Shown here in pieces: positions 13,313 through 27,600 of a DNA stretch of 64,000 bases. The position numbers were made by a program, and so were the translations under genes. Position 1 is the first letter of the stretch; every line of letters begins with the position of its first letter. Origin of the DNA: Aaosphaeria pasadenensis. Its lineage: Eukaryota > Ascomycota > Dothideomycetes > Pleosporales. Below the pieces are notes generated by a model. That model saw only the letters and a program-made list of their open reading frames with translations. It had not been told where the DNA came from and did no database searches. Location: NCBI GenBank assembly GCA_022813625.1, contig JAKLMB010000030.1, positions 124,001 to 188,000 of the forward strand, given 5' to 3'.

Positions 13313-16300
13313 CTATGCCCTGGCAAACTTCTCAAGTTTGCTTCGGATACCATCGGAGAATCTCGTTGCGATGCCTGCGCCAATGACCTCGATGCAATGT
13401 AGAACGACCTGGAGGGGATCGTCAATTGGCATTGGCGACCCATCCAGTCTCGATAGCATCGGAATTCCCTCTCTCGTCGTCAAGTACCTCACAACAGCCG
13501 GGTGCTCAACGGGTAAAACCTCCACGGGGAAGGTTGCGGAAGGTTGATGAACAGGCGCTACTATTTCTTTGTGTATCGCTGCAAGCGCCCAAAGGATGAG
13601 AGCAACGCGATACATGGCACCAGGCCACCACGGTGGCCGGATAGCCAGAGGCATATCTCTGGTGAGTCGAAGCACCTGGCCGCAGTGGACGGCCGCTTCG
13701 TGTACATCGTAGATGCACTTCTGCTGGACGAAAGTCGTGGATTGAAACATCGGATCAGCATTCTCCTTTCTTGCCAGCCGCTCGATCTCCGGAAAGTTAG
13801 TCACGGCATTGAGGTTGATCAAATGATACATCACAATACTCGCTTGCAGCATTGGGCACATCGGGTTCGACTTAAGGTACCTTTCAGTCAGGTCGAGCCA
13901 ACGCTGAAGAAGAGATTGCACTTCTTCAAGACGAACCCTGGTCGAAGCAGCCGTCACTGCTCGCGATCCCTTTCTCGTCCCGATACTCTCCATGGAGAAG
14001 CAGCTTAGCAGCTGGCAGTACTGGCAGACCATGCTCTGCAAAGGATGGAGCAGCAACCGCAAATGCAATGGCGTTAGGTGTATATCCTGAGACACGATTG
14101 TATCGTCAAGGAAGTGACGGAAAAGATCTCTCAAACTGAGTGGTCTGACGCCCGAACCAACTGAGGGATAACCATTGGAGAATTCATGGACATGGTTGAA
14201 TACCTCAGCCCAGTCTGTCGCTGACTTCGATTGCCATAACCGGTCAGCATCCGGCATTGGAGCCTTGAACTCCGTAACCGCAAATAAGGGAGCTGTATCA
14301 TGGAATAGGGAAAGATCTTGGTCAACCATTGCCCAGGAGTACACCAACCTAAGAGTGAAAGGGTTAGTAAGCTATTTCACGTGATCATCAAGGCAGATGA
14401 CCTTGATCTCGAGACAAGGATATTCGCCACTTACCGACTCTCGCTTTCCTTCGAAAGCCAATCTTGCCAAATGGTATCTACAGTCGCAGCACCGTTCGTG
14501 TGGAGATCCGAGGCCTGCCTAGGCTCGAGAACACCCGAATGCCTAAGCATCGCGAAGTACATACCACGCTGGCCCATGGCGATGTCCATTTGCCACTTAT
14601 CACCACTCCACGCGGCCTGGACTGTGAAGAGAAGGGCAGCTCTGAGGACGATGTTGTCGCTGGCCATAATGATGTTCTTCTCGATCAGATCGAACAAGGA
14701 GATGCGGCAAGCCTCGGTCAATCCACCTGTTAACCATCGCGCCTCAGCGAATGGCATCGCCATCGCACCTTGCGCAATCATCATCAGGAGGAAAAGGCTT
14801 GCGGCTTTGTCGTTATAGTTCATCATTAGCTCGTTGGGCTCGATCAAGCCACGAGGAGACATGGGAAAGAAGCGCTCGAACGAGTTGGCATATGATCGAA
14901 GAAAGCATTCGAGGACACGACACGGCGGTAGCAGAATGAAGTTCGATGCTATTGAAGTCGGAGAACTTCCGCTCGAAGGCGAGCTGCTGGCGCCATCCTT
15001 GTGGATTTCCAAAGCCTTATGCAGAAAGCCTTGCGTGATGGCGAGGAGCTTATCGCGAGTTGCCTCGTGTAATGGCATGACACTGACAGGCTCGCCAAGT
15101 CGGAAATCGGACTCGTCCCACGTTGGTGTCCATTTTGCCCATAAACTCGAATTTTTGAGACTGTCCTCTAGGCGCTCGAGGTTGAGTTTTGCGGTGCGTG
15201 GGCAATGGCTGGAGGAAATCTGTGGCGTACAACGAAAGACAGTCCAACCATCCTGCGCCGCGACGATAGCACCAAGATCTGGAACACGATCTTCGGTGAT
15301 GGAGGATTGCCTGCTATTTGGGTAGAACATGGAGGCCGAGCTGCCGAGCTGAAGGTCCGAAAATGACTCGTCCACCCTCGGCGTTTGCAACGGCGTTTGA
15401 ACGGGTCCAAAGCCTTGTGGTGGTGACATTTCGGGTAGAATTCCCAGCATGGGATCTGTTGGTGGAACCATGTTCATGTCTATGTTCATGGACATCATCA
15501 TCGTCGGATCGATTCTCATATTTTCGAACTCGTTACCCACGGGCATTGACCATGGGTCCATAAAACCATACGTAGGAGGTATGCAATCATGATCGGTAGG
15601 CTCACGAACCGTCTGTGCAAACTCCTCATAACCGGACATGGGTGTCTGCGAAATGAAGCCATTAAGAGGTGCCCCCGGAGATAAGAGTTGCTGCGGCGCC
15701 ATTGGGAAAGAAGCCGTAGGAGACTGATCAAACAGGGGCGGGGTCGTCGCTTGAGGGTTGTGGATATTGGGCTTCCCGTCCGAGGCAGCTGGTGTTGGAA
15801 TGTGGAGTTGCATGGGCTGAGATACTGACGAAGTACGGGAATGTGTCATCGAGGGAGGTGTGGAGAGCGGTAATTGAGATGGGGGTGCATGCTGTTGTTG
15901 CTGCTGCTGTTGTTGTTGAGGTAGCGGCTGTCCATTGAGGATTGGTTGACTTTGTCCTGGTGACAACTTGGAGTTTGTTACAGCTTGTGGATCTGCTGGT
16001 GGCTTTACCTCACGGACGGGAGAGTTGCCTCCCGAAACGCTCTGAGATCCTCTATTACTGTTTCCACGCTCGCTCGAGGCCCCGCTTGCCTGCGGCTCTT
16101 CCGGAGGTATGGCGCGATTTAGGTTCTTGGAGGCCCGGCGCGTTGGACGCAGTGTGCAGCGGAGATTTCGGCTCTCACATCGACTGCAAGGAAACTTCTT
16201 ATCACACTTGGTCTTGGTTTTGGCACAATTGCTGCAAGCAATCGGGGTTCTTCCAGCAGATTTGGGGATTAGACTCGTTGGCTGTATGCCTTCTTGGTTG

Positions 16301-16638
16301 TTCTGATCTCGTCCGTGGACCGTGTAGTGGCGTTGTAAGAGGTCACTATAGAGGGAACAAAAGTCAGTGGATGAATTCTGCAGTCATTCGAATCGAAACT
16401 GGACGGCATTCCTGCTGAAATATCGCGGGGTAACGTACCGGCGAGCAAAGCTCATGTGGCAGGTATAGCATTTGAACGGCTTTACATTTGTATCTGAAAG
16501 AGGAAGAGATAGTCAGTATCGTGAGCTCTGGGGGGAAGGCGAAATGAAATCGTCCGAAGTCAACTTACGAGTAAGGATATGTCTTTCCAGATGCTCATCT
16601 CTGGTGAAAGACTGGCCGCAATACGTGCAGAACACCAT
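13313..16638 (-). CDS. CMR1: Melanin transcription factor, two C2H2 fingers plus Zn(II)2Cys6 (CMR1/PIG1/SMR1 type)
   Basis: Exons complement(13313..14348, 14435..16345, 16439..16493, 16569..16638) encode about 1023 residues, normal for this family. The N terminus is diagnostic: C2H2 finger 1 (C4, C7, H20, H24) starts MVFCTYCGQSFTRDEHLERH, finger 2 (C32, C35, H48, H52) follows at once, and a Zn2Cys6 cluster (C79-X2-C-X6-C-X5-C-X2-C-X6-C105) comes after a short linker. This double DNA-binding architecture is that of Colletotrichum/Bipolaris CMR1, Magnaporthe PIG1 and Botrytis SMR1, nuclear activators of DHN-melanin genes. A nine-Gln tract (residues 185-193) lies in a Pro/Ser/Gln-rich linker. 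Residues from about 450 form a helical regulatory region like the fungal-specific transcription factor domain. The first two introns split the finger-coding region. Expected targets are the nearby PKS and reductase genes. Confidence 0.93.
15892..15918 (-). repeat. CAA/CAG tract encoding nine glutamines in the melanin regulator
   Basis: A 27-nt mixed CAA/CAG run codes for Gln185-Gln193 of the CMR1-type regulator. It sits in the disordered linker between the DNA-binding region and the regulatory domain. Such tracts can vary in length between strains. Confidence 0.85.
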
Positions 16639-18952
16639 AGTGCTCAACGAGGTCGACGTCTTCCGCCGTCTTGAGGCCCTGATAACGTGCTATGTAGAAG
16701 CACGTATGCCTCATCCAAAACAACGTATCCTGGATTGATGAGAAGATGAACGAGGTCCTCTGAGAAAGACAGGCAACTGGAACGTCAACCGGATATATAC
16801 TTTGGTCAAGGGTGCAATACCCAAGACGATGCAAAAACAACGCTCGATTTCGACAGGAGTGATGGGAGGCCAGTGCTGTTTGTTTCCACAACCAAGGATG
16901 AGAGGGAACTGAACGGTGGACTTGGGAAATGTAGAATGAGACAATCGGTATATACGAAGTGCTTGTCCCAGGGCCGCGGGGAGACTTGAGGTGTGGTTCG
17001 AACAAGCAGTGTATTGGTGGCCAACAGAAGATATTTTGGTAGCGACTAAGAGAGACAGGTTAAGTGTCAAAAGGTTAACGTCGTTCAGCCGAAAGTTTCA
17101 GATGGTATGCTCAGAGAGGATCAGGCAGGCAAGCAGGCAAACAGAGTAGAAAGAGGTTGTAATTATGTCAGAGCGGCTGTGAGCTTGGTGGAGGTGGTGC
17201 CAGGATGGGATGGGGAGCTGAGGATAGACGGACGACAATGACAACGATGAGTAGTGCCCTAAGGTCAATCGACGACACGACGACACGAGGAAGAACATGT
17301 ATTACAAGACGAGCAGGGAACCAGGGCCGGCAACGACTGTACTGTGAGCAAAGCAACAACAATTGAGGGGAATGAATGGAAGGGTTGGGAAAGGAAGCAA
17401 AGAAGGTCAGTTCCAGGACAGGAAAGGTGTGCAATTGAGGGAAGAGACGCCGGGCTGGGATATGGTGCTGTGTGCATTGGGTACTCTTGTTAGTGCTCCC
17501 TTCCCTAACGGGGAACATAGGGTGCATAATCAGAAGGCCAGGAGGCAGGCCCCAAGCCGCTCGCAGCGACGATGCTCATTCAACTGAGGGCTCTTGGGGC
17601 GAGGTGTGTCTGGCTCCCTCCGCGACAATGATGATGATGGTGGTGGATGGACATGGGCCAGCTAGTGCATCCGTTACATGCGGCGCCAGGCGCTTGGGAT
17701 ATCCTGGTTAGAGCATGGACACCAGGCTAGGAAGCGTCTGAGGGACTGGACTGAAGTTCATTGAGGCAGCCAGAGCAGAGAGAGGGTTTTGGAAGGGTGG
17801 AGGAGGCAGGGTCGGTGTGAGTGTGTGTGTGCCCCAGCCCAGTTTGCTTGGCTGAGAACGGAGCACGACAGAGAGGTAGAGACGAGTCGATAAGGAGAGC
17901 AGGGATGTCTATACTGCACGACTTGTAGCAACCATTCCTACAAAGTAACAGGAGATAGTTAATAGATGCTTTACAGGACGAGGACGAGGACACGGGCCTT
18001 GTCGAAATCTGACGATCACACAAGCACAAGCCTAAGTGGAGCTCAGTGGAGGCTGTCCGTTGGGACTATCCATGGTGCAGGACTGCAAGTGTTGATTGTA
18101 AAAAAAGAAGACACACTGGAGGGAGGGATTCGATGGGGAGTGGTCCATGCAGAAAATGACCAAGTGGGAACTGGTACGATATCCTCAAATGGTAGAGGAA
18201 TGATAGTGTACATTGTATAGGGTGTAGTGTGGGTAATGGGCAATGGGATGTGCGTCGGTGGCTCAACCCCTGGGCGCGGGAGTGGTGTGAGTAGTGTAAA
18301 GTGGTGTAAAGTTAGGTAGTGTAAGTAGTAGTGGGAGAGAAAGTGGGAGGATAGCTATCCAGCACGAGTATCGTCGTTTGTAGGTAAGTCGTCGTCGTCA
18401 GTTCGTATCCAAGAATGGGAATGGAACATGGGGATGGGTCAATGATTGGGGAAGTGAACGAAGCGGGCGCTGGCGGGCGAGCGCGGAGCCACTGGATGGT
18501 AGAGAACGCAACCAACGCACCCGTACGTACTGCATTGCACCAGCGCCGCACCCACACCTTTTTTCAAACAATGAAACAACAAATCTCGCATACAAGTTAC
18601 GACCAAACAGTAATAAATCCCATCCCACCGTTTTGATACCGTAATCTTTCCCTTCCCCTTGTTCCTTGATTGCCATTCACCCAAATGCGGACGGCCGTGC
18701 CTAGGTCCCGTTTTGGATGGGGGGCAGTGGGAGGGGGCAAACGGGGGGGAGGAGAGGGGAGAGAACCCACACCCACTCACACCTTTCCACACGTACGCCC
18801 ACAGGCCCCCCTTTACCCACACTTCCCTAAGGCATTCTTAGAGATCATCATAGACGTGCAGCATCCTCGCTCTATCAACCAATCAATCTGATCGGAATTT
18901 CCACTACGAGGCATATCGTTGCTCCTCGGACTCCCCTTGTCCGTCTACACCA

Positions 18953-19011
18953 CATACATGTATGTATGTACCTAGCTATGTAGCTATGTATGTATGTATG
19001 AATATATGTAC
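18953..19011. repeat. TATG/TACA simple-sequence repeat
   Basis: Interrupted (TATG)n/(CATA)n microsatellite with TAGCTATG variants, in the upstream region of the melanin regulator gene. Confidence 0.8.
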
Positions 19012-21633
19012 GCACTAATTCATGTGCATATCTTCATCCGTACATACAGTTACAGTCACAGTAACAGCAGCAGTACGGAGCAGAGGCGTTCATATATCGT
19101 CTACCGTAAGTGTAATGTCGTTCATGCACGAAACATATCCACGCCGTCACCATCAGGACGTGAATCCCATGGACCAGGAGCTTCCGTCGGGTCGTATCTC
19201 CGTGACGCGCGATGTATTGCGACATACACATACATAGTACGAGGTGGTATAGTACATACATATATACATTCGTCCCATCTGGAAGCTGGATATATGTAGG
19301 AACGTAGGAAATATTAAAAGGCGCACGCACGCACAAGTCCGAAACCTCGAACTCAAACCTATAGTCCACACGTCAATATACGATAACCATTTCGTGTTGT
19401 CCATCTGATTGATTTCCAGGCGAGACACGGGAGAATGTCCCATCAGGCGGCGGTTCCAAGGATGTTGTGTTGCGAATATGTCAGATTCCAGTTGTCGCTG
19501 ACGAAGATAAAAAGTATTGGGACAGGGCATATTACCTAGCCTAACTATAACGATACTGCGCTCCATGTACTCCATGGATAGATGCGCATTGCTGCTCAGC
19601 ATGACCCATCTTTCTCCAAGACTGCAGCAAACAATCCTGTTGCTCGGGTGGCCTCCTGGTGAAGCTCTGCGTTAAGGCAGTCGCAACGGTGACCCTTTGG
19701 AATGTAGCGTTTGTTGTTCCTTTAGGTTCAAGACCCACCACCGCACGGCAAGTCGTTGTACCTTGTCTTGCTCACCTTTTCAATGCGGTCTCATACGAGG
19801 ACGATCGACTTTGAAGCACCGCAACGTCCCACAAGTAGCAGCAAAGGCGGAACAGGGTATCGATTGAGAGGATGGGACTCATGTGTTGTTTCGAGCTTGC
19901 ATCCGCCTCGAAGAAAGACCGTCCGTACGGGCTGTGGACTTTGGCGAGGAGAGGACATGTACCTCTCTAGACTTGTCCCTGCAGTGGTAACTTGGCCCAT
20001 AACGTGGTCCAAACCCGCTCAATTGTAAGACACCGGTGTACATGTACGTCCAGCACCTCGTGAGATTCCTACCTGGACGGTATTGCTGGCGCATGCATTG
20101 CTCGATGACTTGCCTTGGCTTCAGGAGTTAAGATAGTAAGCACCTCCATATGGCGTCCACTGGCGGCGAACCATGACCCTGCCCAGCGTTCTGTGAACAA
20201 TGGCTCCGTGGCTCTCTCTCGATGCATTATACGAATGTCGTATCAGTGTCTTGGGGTTGCTCCCGCTCTCTAAATAATTCGGTACCAACTTGCCGATAAG
20301 GTATAGAGGATGGATGGTTTCACTCCAGCACATAGCTAGCTCGTGCCCGCTGCATCGCTGGCGCTGACTTGCCTATAATTATCTCACATCTATGGAGAAG
20401 AAGTGATTGGAAGGGAAGTTCGCGTCCTTTACGCCAGGGAGAGTAGAGTAAACGATCCGCGTCGTCCAAGCTTTTCCACCCTGGCCTTGCCTAGTGGCTT
20501 CGGAAGTTTTGGGCGGTGCAAGAAGATTCAGCCCTGTCCTACTTTGGTCAATCGAGTTGGAGGGGGGAGCCCACTATCTCCCCTTCGATTCTTGTAAGTA
20601 ACAGAATGATCTCCCTCCCCAAACCAATTCTCGCACTAGAGACGAAGCGGAGACCATCAACGGGCGCCATCGTCGATGGGCCTTACCGTTACGGGCTCGA
20701 AATTGTAGGTGTACCACAGAAACTCCTAACATCCCCCTCCCCCTCCACCACCACTGTTCCGTCTGCGTGGTCAAACGGTTTTCCAATACTTTGCACCAAA
20801 GGAAACGCTGAGCCTGGATCATTCTTTCCATCAAACAAGATAAGAGAAATTTGATCAACAATTTGAAGATGCGCACGAATTCGCAAACTCGAGCCTGGTT
20901 CGGCGGTCTCTGGCATTCGCGATCGAGTAGCGAATGAAAGAAAACTACGATCTTGAAGAACGCGCAAGCATGCTTCCAATGGATCGCTTCCATCGGCACA
21001 ATGCTTGTAGATAGACAAACAATTAGAACGTGGGAAGATAGAACTACTTCCGACCATCGAGACCTATCAACTGCTGAAGCCGGCGAGAGGACCCCCAGAT
21101 CGTCGCTGTGCCCCGGATGCGAGAAAAGCGCTGTTCGATCGTCCTTCTGGCTTGGGTTCTATCGTATTGCTTCCCCTCCCTCCCCCACCCAATCTCTACA
21201 AAGTAAAAGGCTCACGATGGCGAACGGATACCTTCCGAGGAAGAGGCAGTGGTTGAAAGGGCGCGCTAGGCAGGCTGCGGAGAGCAATAGACTCCATTCC
21301 CCGTCTCCCAGCAATTTCCTTGAAAGTCAGCAATAATGTAATAATTCTCGTCGTTACATCACCCTCGCCGACCATGCCGAATCAATAACATGCGAGTAAT
21401 TACAAGCATAGGCATTTCCTACCCCTGTTGCATGAATTGTGATGCTTCAACGAGGTGCAGTATCTTGAATAATCGATCTGCGTATGTTGACACTTCATAC
21501 TCGACGAGATTGGAGAGGCGTACATTATAAGTGATGAGGCTGCCTGAGGGAGTTCCTGTTGGGAATAAAGTAGCGACATGAGCGCCGATCACTGCGTAGG
21601 CGACATGACTTGTGATTTTCCCTTGTACATACT

Positions 21634-21662
21634 GGACTAGAACTTGGACTAGAACTTGGACT
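21634..21662. repeat. 12-nt tandem repeat
   Basis: The unit GGACTAGAACTT occurs twice in full, followed by a partial third copy (GGACT), in the regulator-PKS spacer. Confidence 0.85.
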
Positions 21663-24600
21663 GTACCGGTGTCTAATCCCCTTCCCTTGGCCAAACATTG
21701 CTAAGCGTCTACACGTATCACACCGCACACAATCCTCCCTCATTTTCCCCCCTGTTGCTTGCATAGCTAAGTTGCTTGTTATTTGCCGTGACCGGTCGCC
21801 ACAAGTGCTGGCAATTCACTTTAGATATCCTCATTCTGGCGACAGTCTGGAAAGCGATAGGGTCCTAGCGGATCTACATAACATCTCGCTTGGAACAACT
21901 TGGGGTAAGGTCGAAATGCCAAAAGGAGACATGGAAACGGAACGGGCGTCACGGAGCATAACCATGAATGGAATGCTCCCAGCATGGTGGTTCGTCAAAC
22001 AAACCCAGGTCGGCGATGCGTTCCCAGGTCCCTGGACTGCGAAGGCGCCCTGTGGCAATCTGAAAATCGTAGACGCACCGAAATGGCAAAGAAGGGACCT
22101 TCTCGATTCTTTATCACTGGTTGCAAGGATTCGACCGTCACACAGCCATCGGTAGTTGGTTATCTGAAAGATTGACATCTAAAGAAAATGGTTGATGGAA
22201 TTCGGTTATCGACCGCTCGAAAAGGTTATTCCCGACATCGTTCAGAGTAATTCAGTTTGATCGAGACCTCATTGGGTACTCAATTTCTGTTGACATGACA
22301 GACTTGAACGTGCGCCGCCTTCCAAGTACTATCGTTTCAAAGTCTAATGAGTCGACGTTTTGTTTGTCTATTTCTGTTATTGGTGATTAGTTTTTCGTTT
22401 GCCCTAGAAACCAAAAACAAAACCAGCGCAAGATCAAAGAACTTGCACACTATTATTTCGGTAGGGCCCACCCTACCCGTTTGATTGATTTGACCATTGT
22501 TGGGTGAGGAGGTACGATTCAATGACAAACCAAGGTCTTGGGAGTCACGCCTTTGCACTAGATAGGCCCCAGCCACAGGAGCTCAACAACACCCAGACAA
22601 TGAAAAGCGTCGATTCAGTTCTCGTTGCCTCGACGAGAACTTCGAAGAATCGAGATCTTTCGTTTGATGTTGCAAGTTGCCCTGCATCCGGGGTGTGTGG
22701 TACTGATGCGGCTCTGCGATGAATGCGGAACCGCCTCAAAACAATGTGAATGGGAGATATTACTTTGTGACAGAGATAATTACCTTTTGTTCAACAAAGC
22801 AACAAAACAAGGTAGCCTCGAACCCATCCGAATATCGTCAAGTTCGAACGTGAGATTCGGATCCACCTGGATTCACTACGGTAGCCGTGTTGAATCTTGA
22901 AAGTAATTTCGCATCCGCGGTCAACGCAATGCCATCATCACTGAGAATCTGTTGGTGCGCGAGCATCGCCCAAAAGCAGACGGTGCAGCCAGCCACTGTA
23001 CCCTTTGCAGCCTAGGGATGCCACCACAGCCGCGCGCCGCCGGCAGGTCGACCGTGAATGGTGGAGAACGATGCCTGGGAGACATCTGATAGGAAGGGGG
23101 GAACGGATGGCAAAGTTGCAGTTAAAGCCTGTTGGTCCAAAGGACTTCAGCACGATATGGAAGATGCCTCTCTCGTATGTTGTGCAGGGGCGGAGGACAG
23201 GTTCGATAACGCCATTGACATGTGGCAAGCACTGGTGACGATAGATGGCAGAGAAGGGTCTTTGTAGTTCAAGCCTTGTGCTCAATTCCCGGAGAGCAAC
23301 TTCACGAGGGAATTGAGCTGGAGCAAGCAAATCTGTCTATGATGGACGGCCCGACTGCAAGCCGTAATCTGTGCCATTTATCATGACTGAACTCAGACCA
23401 TAAAGCAACAACCCAAGCCAGCCAGGATCTGAGGCAAGGCATAGCACAACACGGGACATAGAGCGGAGCGGAAAGAGCGCGGGGCGGAGGCATCCCTCCT
23501 GTAATGCGCCTCAGTAGGGGTTTAGATGCCCATGCTTCGCAGAAAAGGAGATAGGATGGTCATGTCTGCTTCGTCGTACACAGGCCTGGAGCAGCCACAA
23601 CGATGTAATGTCGCTCTCATAAATGTCTTATGGCATTTAGATCGCATTGGCAAGAAATCGGTTCCCCACTCGGCTTGATTCTCTTATTATGGCAAATCCC
23701 CAGTCTGATGTGAATGAGTTGTCAACTCCATTCACCGTCGTAGGTGGAAGTTGCGATAAGACTGGAGAGGACAGGCACAACGCGATGGTAGGAAAACGCA
23801 CTGTAGTTGGAATACAACGTCGTTGGCGATGCTCATAAGAGAAAAGATCTGTGACGGCGATCATGCACGACTACTGCGCGATAATATTGGGTGGCTGATG
23901 ATGCCGACTCGAGGTACGCGGGGCAGTGGTCTAACAAGGCTCCCATAAGCGGCGGGGTAGCGCGACGCCGTCACCACAACTACTTCCTTTCAAGCTCTCT
24001 TCTTATTTTGCTGACAATCTGTGACAGGCAGTCCGTGTACGTCGATCCCACGCCGGCACATCCTTAAATCATCGCGGCGTCTCCTACGGCTTGGACAACG
24101 AGTCCCTAGTGGCTGTCTGCGGCTGCGTATGTAGCAATAGGCTTGAGCGGAAGTTGCAGTCAGACGGGATTAACGTCGCCGACCTAATCGCATCGCTGGG
24201 ACGACGTCGATGGCGTCGTACCTTATCCCCAGCGAAGTCACAGTAGCTACGGCTTTTGATGTACCTCTCGTTGTACGGACTCCTTGCGTGCAGTCTTGAG
24301 TGCTGCAGAGCTTCCTTGGACCTTGTACTAATGTCTTGAAGCGCAATGAGTATCGTTAAATCTGTACCAGTAGCTTCAGACTCCAATGGGAAGTGTACAT
24401 CTTATTTTCCCTAGCGTAAGGCTTCGCGAAGATCCGTCAATGTCGAGCAAATGGCTGTTGATTGCGAGAAGTCAGCTTAGAGTCTTAAGTCTCCGCAATA
24501 TGTATACGATGTACCATGTAACGTGCGGGTCCACCACGGATCGGTAAAAGGTCAGCTCACGCAGAGACCTAGCTCTCATTGTCCCATCCCAAGATGTTAT

Positions 24601-27600
24601 TCATAAGACTCTCTGATATTACAATCATAGTCAGCAGTGACGAAAGCAATATTTTTTCCATGTCAAACCGTTGTTAGGCACACCAGATTCCGCCTATGAA
24701 CATCCAGTGAAAAGTGGTTTGCTTCTCCAATTTATACCTCGAAAGGTTTATTGCGCATCGTACTGACTCCCAATACCCAATTTGATTCATGATATGCGCC
24801 TTTCGACCGTCCAGGAGAAGAGACATGTCTAGTGCCCTCCCCCAGAGTGGCTTGGATTGAGAAACCCTGTAGACTTGATATCGCGTAGCTCTTGTGCTCA
24901 AACACAATGACGACTAATACTTCCATTGTAACGGCAGAGCAGAGTTCCATTGAATCGATACCACCACATCTATTCCGTGTACTTGCTTATTATTACTATT
25001 GCCGAGCTCTGTTTATCCGGGTATACCTCGAGGAATGAAGGATTGGCATTCCACCCATGGAACCCGGAATTTCACTCGAGCATGGTACAGCATGATTGAC
25101 CAAGAGGCTCAGATTCCGTAGCAGTGGATATCTGTACCCTGATTGTGTCGCCCTAGCATCTATAGGATTGTCTGGGTAAGAACCGACTGAACCGGATTAC
25201 AACTCCTTGTTACGACAGTCGCCTGGCCACACAACCGCGCTCCCGATGCAATAAGTTTGCACAGCATTTTGCATTCTCGACACGGGTATCGGCAAGAGCT
25301 AGATTCAGTAGTGCAACTCGGCTTTCTATATCTCGACCCATCGGATTATCAGCGAACGGCATCGGGTACGTGGAACGAAAGTGAGGTCGTGGCCTGAAGG
25401 GCCGTAGTAGTTCCATTTCCACAGGTACATACATCTGCATACGGTATGTTAGCCCAGCTCAAAGCAAATTGTCTTGACGTATACGACTCTCAGGGTTATT
25501 AGAAGATTCTTTGCCACATTTGGTGAAGTGAGACGGGGTTCAAGGATTTAACTCCATCGCAATTAGATTTTGACAAGTCGAGCATGTCGTGGAAGGAAAC
25601 TGGAGTTCAGCGTATGTAGGCGGTGAGTATGTAAACTGTGACTTGTACCACCTCACCCCTGTAGAATATTGTCATCCAATCGTCATCACATGGTACTGGT
25701 ATCAAGATGACGGGTCCTGTCGAGCGGGTGCAAATATCGTTTGGCTTACTCAAGGTGGTGGATGTATGCCGGGCAGAAATGCCATCTTCAAAGCTGCTGC
25801 TGCAGACGAGCTGAGTGGGCTCCCTGGTATGTATGTGTTTACGGGTAACAATAGGATGAAATCCATAGTCGTTAACATATCCATCGCACTTCCGAACTCA
25901 AGGCCAGCATATGCGAAGAACAGTTGTTCCGACCATTAGGAACCCTTCATTCGCATGTGGAGGAGTCCGCATATCTGGGCTCCAAAACCTTGACGATCAT
26001 TACTTCTCGATGCGGGAGAACGCTGTCAAGTTCGATCTGCGGATTTGTATCACACCTGGTTCTGGATGTTCCTGCCGTGGAACCGGCTAGATTATGCACG
26101 ACGAGATCTTTTGCAGCTTCAACGCAATGTGCTTCTGGACTGTCCGCTTCCACGCGCCAATGCCGGACTTGCGAGTCGCACAAATGATCACCTGTTTCGG
26201 ACCCTCTGGCAGAGGTCTGCTTGATCAACTCGTCGGTGCTCAGCGCATGATCTCTGGAAACGATGAAATGCGGTGCAACCGTGGAGGACTAACATAGGTC
26301 TATCTTTGTCTTGACGCTAAATCTTTCCATGTAGGGACCGGAGCAAGTCGTATACTGCGTGAAGAGTCTTCTTCTGTTCGATAGAAAGAATACGATAGGT
26401 AAGAGGCCAGATAAGAGGTGATACCTATCACCGAATTAGCGATACTCGGAGGCAGTGGCCTGAGCCTGCAGGTCAATTCTCTGCATGCTCGAGCATCCTA
26501 AAGCGCATTTCATCTGTAGGTGCTTACAAACTCAGTAAGCTCCCAAGTATGCCCTCGGTAAATGGAAGCAGTTATTGGTCACGAACAACTCAGATAATGT
26601 GAGTTCCTAGAAACACTGAATCCTCTTCAAACCACCCTTGATGAATACTCCACAGAGACACGAACCCGGCCTCGGATCCGTGCATCTACTTTATCTATCA
26701 TTGCAGGTCAACCCAATTTGAGATGTATGGAATCCAACCACAGGCGATGCTTATCGTTCCAGGCTGATAGCCCCTGCGTTATCAAGTGTTCATGGAAAAA
26801 TATGCTTGACCTGCTTGCCTTGTACGCTTGAATGAATGAGCCTTGGAATTTCTGAAGTGATGTAGACTTCATACATGGTTCTCTTGGTAGTTGTAATATT
26901 CTTGTTACCATCACTGATCTCTGGATTGCCGTTTATTGTAGGCCAAAGCCTGCTGCAATCGAGAGTTTGCTTGCCCTACCTAGCGAGCCTGCTATGTGAG
27001 TAGAGCCCAAATATCAATAATTACGTTTTGCGTGATTGATGATACGCCATCTGATGCGTCTCTCGTGATGCTGATCTGGATGGTTTTACACTGAGGTCAT
27101 GTTTCTTCAGCTGGACGTAAACAAATATGATTTGGCGCCCTGCTCCTCGTAGGATTATGCTGAATGCTTTGATGAGCTATATTATCGGTTGATATGTATA
27201 CTATCGCTCTGTCTATGGTATAAGCACCGCTCCTATTGATCCCGAGGAAATTTACGCATCGATTCAAGGTGAAACATGATTTTCAAGTGAAATAATTGGC
27301 CTGTTGATTCACCAACCGTGAGGCGATCCAGTACCCACTTGTGACTGGCGGAGTGGAAGGCTAATGGAAACAGCTTCCAGCTTGCCGGTCGCTACAACCC
27401 TGTTAAGGGCGATACTTTTGCTTTGTAAAGAAACATCGGCCGGCCCGGTCGCAACCTGAATTTCTGAGTGATATACACCTGATCACCGACGAATGATCAG
27501 CAGTCACGGCGCATGCCTGGAGACGGCTGCCTTACACTTACTGTTCGAACAACCAATCCCAAAACACCACGCCATTCGACGCTCTCGTTGATGATCCTCG

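Noticed and set aside
25589..25939. 116-codon plus-strand frame
   Set aside because: Has a protein-like look but no family features and no flanking exons; not enough to call a gene.
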